Part shown: one piece after another, positions 1 through 12,764 of the stretch
Layout of the letters: every line of letters starts with the position of its first letter
Position numbering within the stretch: the stretch's first letter is position 1
Assembly (NCBI GenBank): GCA_029783825.1
Contig: JAREIK010003123.1
Location: 944,052-1,008,051, forward strand
Direction: 5' to 3'
DNA length: 64,000 bases
Source of the DNA: Sapria himalayana
Taxonomy: Eukaryota > Streptophyta > Magnoliopsida > Malpighiales > Rafflesiaceae
Program-made: the position numbers and the translations under genes
The notes under the pieces: generated by a model
Database searches by the model: none
Seen by the model: only the letters and a program-made list of their open reading frames with translations
Told to the model about the DNA's origin: nothing

Positions 1-1373
1 TACCAAGATCTTACATTTTATTTATTTCAGCAGACATTCATCTTCTTTAAGTTTGGTTTTCTAGATTTTTATGCATTATTTTGAGACAAGTGTTGCAGTT
101 TTAGTGTGTGATTATGTTTTTTTATTTTATGTTATATGTATTTATTTTATTACTCATTACTTGGGTTGTTCAAATGAATGTTGTCCATTACATAAGAGCA
201 TTCTCGTGTATTTATTTTTATTTAGATAGATTTATTAATTGTTGGTGGATTGTTTTATTAGTATTGATGTTTCCACATCACATTGAAAATTCTCCAAATT
301 ATTTAAGTTGGTATGTTTATAATTTCATTGATTTATCTCATTTGCATTTTGTTTTTGCTGAGGGAATTGGTACTCGTGTAAAATATTATGGTGTTCCATA
401 ATGATGACATCTGAATGGTGAGCACCACTTTCGGCCCCTTCAGCTCTTTTATTCTCAAGTAGAACTATTATATATATATTTATCAAGTTATTTATTTGCT
501 CATGTAATCAATTCAAAGTGAAGAAGATGGTCACAAAAACCTTATCTCTGTAGGGCTGAAGCAACTTTCCCTAGCCAATAAAATAGCTATGTATGGTTTG
601 TTGCTTTGGTTAGTTATACATATACCATTAAATGCAATGGCCCTCATTAATTTCATGTAAGCAATATTTTTAATATCTACAAATATCTAATCTATGTAAT
701 GTGTAGCATTAGTGTTAAAAAGAGATGTGATCATTTTTTCCAACCTCATCACCATGTGAAATTGTTTATATTATATTTTAGAAAAATATCTTGGTAATTA
801 GTATCATGTGGTAGCACACTAGTCAATAGTCAATAATGCTAAAATTCAAATTTTGGATTACTTACACAATTTTGTGTGTGAAGATAAAAATATTTGGTGT
901 GCTTTCTTATCCGACAAATATTATGATCTAATTTAAAGATGTTTTTTTATACTATAGTCTAAAATTCTTAACTTAATTAGATATGAATAATCAAATCGAG
1001 AATGAATAATCAAATAGTTAATAATATTCAAGCACCTAGTAATAGTAGAGAATATATATAAATCATCTTGCTCAGATAGTCTTTTGATCCAATAAAATAT
1101 TAACATGATGAAAAGTAATATTAGAATTGAGTTATTCCACAAGTTAACTCATCGAATATAAATTATTTGGATATTCTAGCCTAAATAAAACTCAAGTTAA
1201 AAGTAAAGTATTGAAATTAATATTATCATAATCAGTGATTTTAAATATTTTTAACATGAGTTATAATAATATTAAAAGAATAATTAAAAAATATAATAAA
1301 TAATAAATAACTATTTGTGATATAATTATTCATTAATGCTTTGATTATGAGTGAAAAGAGTTGTACCTCTGAA
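1..1373. other. AT-rich non-coding DNA, probably intronic to the BUD32 gene
   Basis: No coding exon is recognised here. A 97-codon open frame at 108-401 resembles nothing I know and has no splice or codon-use support. The stretch lies upstream of the first visible BUD32 exon on the same strand, so it is probably part of a large intron. It ends at the left target-site duplication of a MITE. Confidence 0.4.
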
Positions 1374-2199
1374 CTATATTGCACGGATACGAATACGGAC
1401 ACGGGGATACGACACGGTAGGATACGTGGACACAGCACATTCTAAAAAACTAGGATACGGATACAACTAGGATACGTCATGATAAAAAAAATAAAATTAA
1501 AAATAAAAATTATTAATTATAAATATTAGGTATTTTAAAATAATTTAAAATACTGTATTTTAAAATAATTTAAAATTCTGTATTTTAAAATAATTTAAAA
1601 TACTATATTTTAAAATAATTTAAAATTCTGTATTTTAAAATAATGTAAAAAAAATTTAAACCCTCTAACACCCTTCCCCCTCCTGAACCACTCCCACCCT
1701 TCCCTTTCAGTTTCGATTTTCGAACTCTCTCTCTTCCCGATACAGATTCCAAAACCCTCTCTTCCCTTTATAGAATTATGTTACCTTAGGTACTGTCGGC
1801 GCCTCGGCGGTGTGCTCCTCACCTCCCCGTTTGACGTAATGACAATTGACAACTATTTTTCGTAATCGGCTTGTCGGCAACTCACTGTCGGCGGTGTGCT
1901 CCTCAATTTGTTAGAGATGTAGGAGTAATCGTTAATATATAGTGTATTTCCAACGCATTAGAATCGTAAAAATGCGTCGGTTGGTAAAAGACGTGCCTGT
2001 AGGTAAACGACGCGTCTGTTGTTAACGACGACTGTTTCCGAATAACATGTCGGATATGTCTTCGACGCGTATCCGATATGCCACGTGGCATATCGCATAC
2101 GGATTTGTGTCTGATATGCCACGTGGCATATTGGACACGTATCCAACGCGTGTCCGACACGTGGACACGGCAGTTCCTAGGCGTATCCGTGCAACATAG
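1374..2199. mobile_element. hAT-like non-autonomous element (MITE), 826 bp
   Basis: The ends are inverted repeats: the left end reads CTATATTGCACGGATACG, and the reverse complement of the right end reads CTATGTTGCACGGATACG, one mismatch in 18. They are flanked by a perfect 8-bp direct repeat CCTCTGAA (1366-1373 and 2200-2207), the target duplication length of hAT elements. The interior has GATACG/GACACG-rich subterminal motifs, a 25-bp AT-rich tandem repeat and no transposase, so it would need an enzyme supplied in trans. A related copy lies inverted at about 4112-4695. Confidence 0.85.
1531..1645. repeat. 25-bp AT-rich tandem repeat inside the MITE
   Basis: The unit TATTTTAAAATAATTTAAAA plus a five-base variable tail is repeated about 4.6 times, starting at 1531, 1556, 1581, 1606 and 1631. 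It lies entirely within the MITE at 1374-2199. Confidence 0.85.
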
Positions 2200-2207
2200 C
2201 CTCTGAA

Positions 2208-4111
2208 TAATAAGAATCATCTATTGATGCTTGCCTAGTGAATAACCTTATATGTTCTTCTATATTAGCAGTCATTGTAGGGGGGAATATGCTAAGACTT
2301 TTTTTGAATGGATATAAGAGTCAGCCTATTTCTATTAATTATTTGTAGTATTATCAGTCTATGCTTTGGAAATATTTCTCTATTTTTCTTCTTGGTATGA
2401 TCATTCTTCCTATAGCGTGTATATTGTATGGAAGATTTCTTGTCTCTGCCTCTATCTTTACCCCAACTGGCGTCTTTATCTTTTAGATAAGCAGTATGAG
2501 GTGCCTCTCTGCTAAGTCTCTATCTACTCTGTTAAGACAAGTAATGGATTGTCCTAGCAACTCAGCAAAAATGCCTCTTCAAAAATAATGAAAACACACC
2601 ATGGTAGCACCGCCACAGTAGCAGTACAATATATGCAATAGAAACACAGAGCGCCTAGAGAAATAACACAAAACACAAGCACATCAGCCAGAAACACAAT
2701 AGCACCTGAGGCTCACAATAGCCCCTAAGAAAGAGGAAAGACAACAACCCCTAGAAAATGTAACTCACAGCAGCCACACCACACTGTTACACCTGCACCA
2801 CACAATCACATGTGAGCCACTACCTCGCCGCACTCTCGCACACCATATGCACCATGTCGCACGCATTCACCACATTGTTAAAGAGCACACGCAGTTCTTG
2901 TCTGATGCCACAAACATCACTGCACATCCTACACAAACACTTCTTCCCATGATGTATAATGTCACTGCACTGTCACATGCATGTATTGTTGCCACTACAT
3001 GTTTTCGCATATATGGCACCTCCACCACACAATGCCATTGCACGCACACTATACTCATTGTACACCACTACACACATTAGACCTCACTGAGCATTTAATT
3101 TTTCTTTTGGCCCTGCTACCATATAGGTGGAGATCATACCCAATATACATGGCTCACTTTAATGTGAGATTTATGAGAGATTAATATCTTGGAAATGTCA
3201 GAGATGTTACTTTTGATTAGATTTGAACTTGAGACATATCACCCATATACAAAGGTACTTATCATCGCTTCAAGGTATGACCTCTATCATATAAATACAA
3301 CATAAGTATTTTTCAAGTAATCACTAATCTCAATATTAATCTCATCCAAATATATTAAATTTTAAAGTTCTTATAAGATATAGTATGATAATATTTGTAT
3401 AATTGCATCTAAAAATCACATCATGATGAAATAAAAATTAAATTATGATGAAAATAAATAAAAAACCTCATAACAAATCATATAATATACAAGGGTCCTA
3501 ATCTTATATATATATACAGTGAGAAATGATTACATTAATTCATATGTTATGCGCTCTCATCATAAATAAAAAATATATTTAAAAAATGGTAAACAAACAA
3601 TGTAGCAATTTTTTTTATTATTTTTTTGAATGTTATGAAAATCTTGGACTTTTTCTAACATTCTTAAATATTTCAATTAAATATTTTTTCTTACATATCA
3701 GTTCCTTCCATAGTAATGTTTATAGAATATACACAATTTTGAAACAAGGTTATTTTAGTTTGGTAGTAAAGCATATTTATATTCAGATCTCTCATTTCAT
3801 TTGTTCACCTCTCACTTAACTCATCATCATTTGTGTGCAAGATTTAGTAATCTAAACTAGCATCCTAAATTATATCTTAAAAAAATAAAATAAATAATAC
3901 ATACATACATGTTTTTCTCTACAATAATAGTTTTTTTTACAAAATAGATGATAGAACAAGAGAAATAAGAGAAGATGAATGAGTTAACTTAGTTATATTG
4001 TACAAACATCTAAAAACAAATTTTCCTTGGTAATTTTTTTTAATTTTCCTCTCAGTATATTATTGTTTTAGATGTGAAGAATATTTTGATACATTTTCTA
4101 ATACTTGTAAT
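2208..4111. other. Non-coding interval with a CA-rich low-complexity stretch
   Basis: No gene is recognised. From about 2590 to 3080 the + strand is strongly CA/CACC-rich, which produces open frames on both strands with His/Thr-rich translations that look like composition artefacts. The rest is AT-rich. It lies between two related MITEs, presumably in the same BUD32 intron. Confidence 0.45.
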
Positions 4112-4695
4112 CAAGGAAGCATGGACATGGCTCCCTATAGGCGTGTCCACGTGTCCAACACGTGGACACAGTACAGACACGGCACGGATACGTGTCTGAT
4201 ACGTCACGTGGCATATCATTGATCAATTCGTATCCGATATGCCACATGGCATATCGGACGTCCAGTGGTCGACGTCGCCGCATGGGCGACGTCGGCCACT
4301 CGACACAGGCGGCGGGCACGATTTGAGGGGGGGAGGCAGGGGGGCACTAAAATAAAATAAAATATTTTTATTTTATAAAATAAAAAAAAAATATTTTTAT
4401 ATAATATAAGATAATTTTAAAATATTATTATATAATATAAAATAATTATAAATATTATCTTATAAAATAAAATATAATATTTTAATTTTATAAAATAAAA
4501 AAATATATTTATTTAATAAAATAAAATATATTATTTTATTTTATAAAATACTTAATATTTATAATTAATAATTTTTATTTTTATTTTTTTTTATCATGCC
4601 GTATCCTAGTCGTATTCGTATCCTAGTTTTTTAGAATTTGTCGTGTCTCTGTATCCTGCCATGTCATATCTCCATGTCCGTGTCCGTGTTTCTTA
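4112..4695. mobile_element. Diverged MITE related to the one at 1374-2199, inverted
   Basis: The interior is the reverse complement of the 1374-2199 element: both carry the tract around TATCATG next to AT-rich TAATATTTATAATTAATAAT, and GTATCC/GTGTCC motifs. The ends read CAAGGAAGCATGGACATGG on the left and, in reverse complement, CTAAGAAACACGGACACGG on the right. The flanking 8-mers CTTGTAAT and TTTATAAT match at 6 of 8, so the target duplication is plausible but eroded. No coding capacity. Confidence 0.6.
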
Positions 4696-7247
4696 GTTTA
4701 TAATCTTCAAATTATATATTATTCTTGCATACAGGTACCTTATAGAGCATTGTTTTGACATGATATGCATGATATTGAATTGAGATCATTTTAGTAAAAA
4801 TAATCATGCATATTTACATTCAGATGTATCTTTTCATTGTGAGTACCTCTCGGTTGATTATACTTAGCACGATCCAATTTTAAAAAATCTAGTAATCTAA
4901 CCTAGCATCTTCAATTTTTCACAATAATAAGTCTCCTTTGAAAATAAATGATAGAATGAAAGATTAATGAAGAGAAATGAATTAAGAGAGTTTAGTTGTT
5001 ACGTATGAAGGATATAAAAATTACAATGACATTTGAAAATAATTTACCAAATAATTCACCAAATTTTGGAACCATCCAGTCAATCTATTCATTGGACATA
5101 ATAAAATATTAATTTTTTATTACTCAACTAAAGATCCAATAGTGCATGTCCTCATCTTAAGTGATTAAGTGTCTTAGAAAAAGGTGTCAGGGGTGACTGT
5201 CAGGAGGACAAAAAATTAGTATGCATAGTATCAAAGCAATAATAAGAGCATACTAGTGACAAAGGACATAAGATAGAACATATTATTAGTTTATTTGATA
5301 GAGTTTTTAAAGGTCCAATTTATCATTTCAAATTGGATCAATTAATTTGGTAGGGGATTTATCTGAGGAATGTTGTGGACATACATGTTTAATATATAAA
5401 TATAGGTTGGTATTATCAAATCTCTCGACTCTTATTTCACTATCTTGGAAGAACTCATATCTTGTGTTTAGGACATTTTTGCTAGGCTCCTCTCATTAGT
5501 ATAATGTTTCAAAAGAAGTCTTATTATTCTTTTCAAAATTATTTGTGCTAGTAGTATTAAGTACTAGAGTAGTTGTAATGTCAAGGATTACTCATATGTA
5601 AGGAGTAATTATTGAACACTAGAATGATCCTACCACTATATATTTGAAGGTGTGTTTATTTGGATTGAGTCCTTGAAGAAAGACTTGCTCTCAAAGAATA
5701 TTACCTAGTACTCTTAAATCTTAATGATCATTCTCAAGTATTAGTGAATAATATTTGTATCTTTTTTGAGTATTAGAATACACAATGAATCTACACTTGA
5801 TGATGGTATGTGCAACTATATTTTTTGTCTGATGTGAGATTCTAAACAAAATAAGAACACCTAAAACATGTGTAAGGCAAAAACATCTCTCACAATATAA
5901 AAGTTAATATGTGATATGAATTAAGAAGATAGAAGAAGATATTTGGTTGATTAGAAAATTAGTAATTAATATCACTTATCCCTTAAAATACTTGGTGTAC
6001 TCCTTACTATTTCAGCTTTGTCAATTTTCTATCACAAATATTATATTTTGTGTTTAAGTGTTAGTAACGAATATCTAATAAATTATCTCTTGCTCCTAAA
6101 AGAATATGAAAATTAATAAGGGTATTTTAAAAAAATTGTTACTTAACATTTTAATAGTACAGCTAAATTGGATTTTAATTTTTTTATAAAATTTCATAAA
6201 AATAAAAAAAAAATCTGGTATTTTTTTAAATTTTGGCAATCATATATATATTGAGTATCATCATTAGTAAAAATAATAAAATATCTTAAGTTATTATATA
6301 TAGTTGTTCTATGCTGTCCCAGATTTTGGGCGGGTAAAATAGAATGAAATTCTCCTAGTATCTTTCTAACATGTTGAATAAGATATTTTCGTATATTTTT
6401 TTAATTGACGCATCTTTTATAATCATTAGGAATTACTTAATATGATGCTCAGGCATCAAAATATTCAACTTATTTAATGATAGATGTCTCAATCAATCAA
6501 TTGATGCTTAATACTAGAAGTCATATATTTGGTCAATTGATCATGCTAAGATATATTTAATCTTTTTAATTTTTAAGAAAGTTAGGAGAAAATAAGTACA
6601 ATTATCATGTTTAATCTTCAAGAAAGTCATATGTTTAGTCAATCATTCATGCTTAGAGATACTAAAATAAGAGAAAATAATATTATATTATTGTTGATTA
6701 ATATAATAACTAACAAATATATTATGATGAAATTATGATACATATAGAATATGTATGAAAAGAAAAGGTTCAATATTGGCAACATTATGTCTTATAGCTC
6801 GATTGCTGGTGTTGTTGGTTAAGATAATATTAGAAGCTCTAAATTTTACAAAAAAAAAAAGAAAATAAAACGTGTTTACCCATGAATTGAGTGTTTATTC
6901 TTGAGTTTATGATCCAAATTTTTGGAATGAGGTGGTGAGTAAAAAAAATAGTGGATGTGTAAGTTTTGAGTAATCTTGAGGAAGTGCATGTGTAACATAA
7001 CTAGTACATATGATCATAGAGAATATAGTGTGATGTGTCCAGTAGTCAAATCCCTTTTGATAATATATCATGGTGAAGGAGTCGCACATGTTTACCATTC
7101 ACTGATGCTCAAGTAAATCCTTACTGGATGATTTTTTTTTTTTTATGGGTCAGGTGTTCGGGCGTTGGCCAACTAAATTCTGGTGGAATTATGGGTCTTT
7201 AACTTAGGGTATGCAGTTTTATTGAGTTTCTTCGCCTTGTATTGTAG
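4696..7247. other. AT-rich interval, probably intron of the BUD32-type gene
   Basis: No exon, transposon end or RNA gene is recognised. I looked for the kinase catalytic-loop exon (a His-Gly-Asp-Leu core) just upstream of the DFG exon at 7248 and did not find it. This suggests the intron continues at least to the left edge of the window. Confidence 0.4.
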
Positions 7248-7673
<426 letters not shown>

Positions 7674-7954
7674 GCCCTTTCAACTTCATCTATCACAGGT
7701 TGCAGAGTGCTTTTCTTCTCAAAAAATTATGGATTCAAATTTGTTATTGTGTTCTAGGACCAATATTGGGTCCCTTTTTTTTTTTTTTTGAAAGTTTATT
7801 CAAAGTTTAATTTTCACTTAATATATGCAGTGTGAAATAGTTATGCAAAAATTAAATTGGCATGTGTATGTACTATTATTCATCTACCAGATCGAAAATA
7901 AAAATAAGAAACTAAAAAGATACATTTTTGAATTTGAAAATAAAAATTACACTT
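7674..7954. other. Short convergent intergenic gap between BUD32-type and ZNHIT2-type genes
   Basis: These 281 bp hold the 3' ends of two tail-to-tail genes. A T-run (about 7777-7791 on +) and a TTTATT (AATAAA on -) at about 7796 could serve 3'-end formation of the minus-strand transcript. Nothing else is seen. Confidence 0.5.
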
Positions 7955-9268
7955 TCACTTCTCTTCGATTAGTGACTTTCTCCTGGTTCCGTGACCATCT
8001 TCAGGGGCCCTGGAACCATCTCTAACATTGACTACTATGATGCTCTTCTCAGCTGCAACAATTGCTGCCAGGTCCACCCAGACTTGTACCAACTGCTCGT
8101 GCACCCAACAGGTCATGAAATACGCCTTCTTCTCTGCAAGCTTTAGCCTACTCAAGTAAGACCTAGACATTTTTTTTCGATACAACTTATCACCTTTGAT
8201 TTCTATCATCCCAGCTTGTAGCAGCCTCTGCAGATCCCACAGGGCACAGATCAGCCCTGCATTTTCCAATGAAATCAGGTGTACCACATCATCGATCAGA
8301 CCAAGCCCCAAGTGGAGACCACCCACATGCTTGTAGCCCGAAGAGCAGGTTTGTTCCAGGCAGGCAGAGAGTGCTTCAGAAACAGTTTCCAGCTGCCTGG
8401 CAGAGCCAAGTATAGAAGAGATTGCTAAGAGCACCATTGCAGTTCCTACTGCATCCGACCCACAGTCTCCATTGTACAGGCGCAGGGCAAAGCAATAGCC
8501 GTATAAGATATCCACTAGGTGAATAGGCAGCAGCGGTGAGGGATTGGAATAACAAAGGGTGCTGATCAAAGCCAGCGGGGTTTCTGGGCCTGGAGGAATT
8601 TCACTAATCTGGTCGTGATCGGGTGGCGTTGGTGAAAGAGAATCTGGTTCATCGACTGGCTGGATCAGCTTGGTTCCCTGCTTGCTGAGTGATATTGTTC
8701 TTGCAGAAGGGTGTAGCCACCAAGGCTGCCACGGTTTTATTGACTTGCTTAGTTCTCCAGATGCCAGTGCTCTCCTAAACCGTTTCTTCTCTTCTAAAGA
8801 GAAATCATCAAGGCTTATTGCTTCACCTGTTACCATGATGCAGCATGGCAGATTATAATAATCTTGAGAGGGAATAAGCATGGGTATGTAGAAAGGAATA
8901 TAGTGAACTTATTTGCCAATATAGCACACCGGATAGTATCTTCTGAGCAATCTCTTCGGATAGAACAAAATCTGAAAAAGAAAACAAGCAAAATGAAGGC
9001 AAGACTATACCTAATAAGCTGCTGATTAGGTCAAATCTGAAACGAGAAGTAATACAATGAAAATAAATTTACAGGCTTGAAAAATATTTAAAAAAAAAAA
9101 TGCAAGCAACTCACTTTCCTCATCCGTGCTCTCTATTTCTTCGGCCGAATTAAATCGCTTCAATATATCCAACATTATTTGTTTAGTTTCATCAGTGGGC
9201 TGCATTTGACGAAGCTCTTCCATTACATTTTCTCGTAGAAAAGATTCCATGCAACGCAGGCTGTGAGA
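7955..9268 (-). CDS. ZNHIT2: ZNHIT2-type HIT zinc-finger protein, exons 3-5 (C-terminal part)
   Basis: Read on the minus strand: exon 3 9268-9115 (154 nt), exon 4 8971-8930 (42 nt) and exon 5 8826-7955 (872 nt, stop TGA). Introns obey GT-AG and phases match (exon 3 ends one base into a codon; exon 4 supplies two bases and ends with one; exon 5 supplies two). Exon 3 begins SHSLRCMESFLRENVMEELR, giving the last two zinc ligands (His52, Cys56) and the conserved helix after the HIT finger; exon 5 has the EEKKRFRRALASGELSK motif and the long helical C-terminal domain. With exons 1-2 at 48888-49102 the coding length is 1218 nt, a 405-residue protein; human ZNHIT2 is of similar length. In humans ZNHIT2 binds RUVBL1/2 and links R2TP to U5 snRNP assembly; the same role here is inferred. 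Confidence 0.92.
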
Positions 9269-9394
9269 CTAAAGAACAAATAAACAATCAAAAAAACAAC
9301 ACTATAAGCACCAGTGAATAATAATGACATGAGACTCGATGTGGCATCAAAATCCTGTATTCGCGCATGGTAACAATTCTGTGTCCCATATGAC

Positions 9395-11670
9395 CAACTT
9401 GAATAAAATATTGTTAAAAAATATGATGTGTAGGTAGAGATAAGTTAAGTAAAATTTTCAAGTTATGTATATGTACCACGTAATTTTAACCTGATAGTAC
9501 AGATTAAAAATTAAATAGTTTAGAAGTCTCTATTCATCTACGGGTCTAAAAAGAAAAAAAATCAAATTAATATGAAACACAATTAGAATTATATCTACTT
9601 TATGTTAGAATCATGTGTTGGCTACTAACACATAAATATTTGATTACATCAATAATAAAAATAAAATTTAGTACTGATAAATGATAAATCAAACTGAGAT
9701 ACAAAATTTTATTTTCTTAAATTTCTGAAATTTTTTATAACATGAACATAAATTCATCTGCATACACTTTGCCACTTATATTGCACTTAGATATATATAC
9801 AATATTAGTAACATATTTAATAAATATAAAAATCACTATACATTTAGATGAAATTCAAGTATTTAAAATAATAGTATTTCATTCTAACTATATATTATTT
9901 GTAGAGGTATCAATAAGGTAGTATGGCCCATGCATAGCTCTCAGTATGGCACAATTCAACTGTGCCTAGCCCAACACAATGTGAATTGGAATCATGTTTG
10001 GTCCTGGGTCATGCTGCCCCATGGTATGGTTAGTATCATGTTGGGCTGACGTGAGTCATGCCTCTTGTCGGACTAGGCACGACCCGTGTGTCTGGCCCAG
10101 TGGAATGGTCCATCAGCATGAGGACCCGAGATTGACTAAGAGTCATGGATCAAGTCCTATCGAGTGACTTCATAATGAGATAAATTATTATTTTTTTTAA
10201 AAGTCTAATCAAGTAACCATATCTTGTTTACGTGGCCGATTACAATTGGCGAGACATATAAGCCAACTACTCATACATTTTCACGTAATGGGTTCCAAAT
10301 AAATGATCCGGCACGACCCTGCACTTTGCCATGTCACGGTGTCATGCTGAATTGGCCATTTGATTCCCATGACATGTCAGGCACGACACGAGAATCATAT
10401 CATGTCGTGGCTAACACAGTACATTGACAAGGTCATGCCTAGCAAAAATGGATCGTGTTGGCATGGCACGAAAAATTTGATACCTTTAATTATTTGACTT
10501 TCTATATGAATTCTATGATTAAAATGAAAAAAATAGAAAATATATTAAATATACATATTAATATGCATAAATCATGAATACCAACTTAAAAATTTTATTC
10601 ATAAAAAATTAACAAACATTTTCACATATTAGGATGCTAGGTATAATAGTTATAGACAAACTTAAAATAAACATAAAAATCATATTCAAAGATAATAACT
10701 TTTCCATTCAGTTAGTCATGGACAAACAAAAAAGTGATTCATCGAATAGAAGCGAATCGTCTCAGAACTTAGGTATAGAATTTGGATATTTTACTATGGT
10801 AAAAATTATACGAATTTGCTTATCTCATACTATCTAAGATGATACGTGTAATACTAACTCATTTGGTGTCTAACATAGCATTAGATTTTTTTCTATGGCA
10901 ATCAATATTATTCCAGATAAAATTAAGACTACAACTCAATATCATAAAGACACTTGCATACATGAAAAGATAAAAAAAATTCTAGATTAGACATTTAAGA
11001 AAAAACATTTAAAATATGACAAATAATAATTCATAAGACATGGATATTGATGATATTAAGATTATAATTAACGATATCATCAAACGCATATAATAATGAT
11101 GATCTGTATCTAAATTCCCACTATCATACCACAACATTGATTGATGACTAATAAGATCATGTAATTTTTGATTTTTTTATACGATATTATATTGTAATCA
11201 TTTTTTTATTTTTTTCATGTTTGTGATTATAATTTAGGCACTAGGTTATTATATTTATTATTTTATGAATTATATTTCACATCATCATATGTTATAAATA
11301 TGTATCAGTGTGTATATCATATTTTACTTTTGATTATGAAATGAAATAAATTTTTTATTTGAGGTAAAATCGATTGTGAATGTTAATTTTTTTTAATTAT
11401 TTATTTTATTTTAATTTTTTAAAGTATAAAATTTTTAATAAATATTTTAATAAAAAATTTAAATATAAAAATAATTTGAATTTTTATTTTTTGGCAAAAA
11501 ACAAAACAAAACAAAAGTCAAACTAACATAATCAAATTCTAGCATAAACCAGCATTTACTGGCATTGCCCAAGCATAACTCAGCATTGCTATAGGCCAAA
11601 CATGTCATGTCGGGTTTGATGTTTGGCAGTAGTGTTGTGCCGACATGACACAACTCATTTGACATATCTA
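9395..11670 (+). mobile_element. hAT copy C, 5'-truncated, decayed, interrupted by element E
   Basis: The + strand from about 9395 aligns by eye with the transposase of copy A from the second catalytic Asp region through the CHVINL motif, with small deletions, then to the C-terminal part (a frame at 10634-10837 resembles the region before the dimerisation domain). The right end CTCATTTGACATATCTA (to 11670) is an eroded hAT terminus. The 5' half is missing, so no left terminus or target duplication can be tested. It is non-functional. It begins only about 125 bp from the exon 3 acceptor of the ZNHIT2-type gene. Confidence 0.7.
9902..10488. mobile_element. hAT non-autonomous element E (587 bp) inserted in copy C
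   Basis: The ends TAGAGGTATCAAT and, in reverse complement, TAAAGGTATCAAAT are inverted repeats. A perfect 8-bp direct repeat ATTATTTG flanks it (9894-9901 and 10489-10496). The interior has only GC-richer subterminal motifs (GGCACGAC, GCATGGCACG types) and no transposase. Removing it and one target copy restores alignment of the surrounding copy C sequence with copy D at about 13820-13890. Confidence 0.9.
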
Positions 11671-12329
11671 ATCACACCTCATTGTCTCATCATTCCCTCT
11701 ATGTAATTGATTTGACATCTAAAAGTCAAATAAATTGAATGAAGATTCAAGAAAGGAAGTCCTCTGATGATGAGATTCAATTGATTGAGTTAGAAATGAT
11801 TTATCAAATACATTTTTAATGTTCTAATTCATAATGAGATTATAAAAAAGAAATACATTTAATTAAAATAACTAAGATATTTTTTTACATAGAAAGATTC
11901 TAATGCATTTTTATATTGAGGTAGTTATGACTATAAATTATTTAATCAATCAAGTATTATATTTTATACTTTCTAATTATGTTACTAGTCAAATATTGCA
12001 TTCAAGAGAAAAATTACATTATTTACTACTATGTACCTTTGGATATATGTGTTTTGTTCAAAACTTTCTCAAAAATAAAAAATTATAGCTCATGTCACTT
12101 TATGTCTTTCTTAGTTACTCTAATATTGAAAAAGATACATGTTCTATCAACTGTGATGGTCTAGGTGGGACTACATTGGTAGCATCGTCTATCAACACTA
12201 GAAGCAAGTGGGATTCCTTTAGGAAATCACAAGCACATGCAAGTGTCATGGACTCAGAGTACCAACGGAATGACATAGCCAATGTGGCACCCTATCAACA
12301 ATGACTATATATTGAACTAGTTTTACCCT

Positions 12330-12656
12330 CCCATAGGCTCATCAGAGAAACCGCTTCAAATCCCGGCCAATTTGTACATTTTAGCCAAGACCAGGTTAGC
12401 ATGCAACAAACTCCAAATCCCTACCAATTTGTAAATGATAGGTCACTTCATTATTAAGTCCTCAACTTATAACAAACATTCTAAATTCAATCAGATCAGA
12501 CTGCATAAAATATTGAAAAATAATATCAATTTATTTCACATATCTCTCTAGAGCTCCTCATATCTTGTACATTTTAACCCGTCAATATATTAATCATCAT
12601 AAGTATATTTACGCCGAGTCATAAATATTATAATTGTAAGTGCGTGACAATCTGCC
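12330..12656 (-). repeat. LTR-like repeat, left partner of 20370-20667
   Basis: This stretch shares a long, diverged match in the same orientation with about 20370-20667, including CTTATAACAAAC, CTCTAGAGCTCCTCA and TATTAATCATCATAAGTAT. The two copies flank the copia-1 internal domain as direct repeats, as LTRs would. On the minus strand it would begin TGTCACGCAC at 12656. The true lower boundary is not resolved. Confidence 0.5.
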
Positions 12657-12764
12657 TCATCCAAATCATTGCATGCCCTCCAACAATTTTTTAGCAAGAT
12701 TCACTCAACTAAAACCACCAACTAATGTTTTCCTTTTACGAGCCATTTTACTCCTAAGTCTATA

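Noticed and set aside
108..401. 97-codon open frame at the left edge, rich in Tyr, Phe and Leu
   Set aside because: No family resemblance, translation reflects T-rich DNA, no splice or start context.
2847..3184. Open frames on both strands in the CA-rich stretch
   Set aside because: His/Thr/Cys-rich products of low-complexity sequence; both strands open at once.
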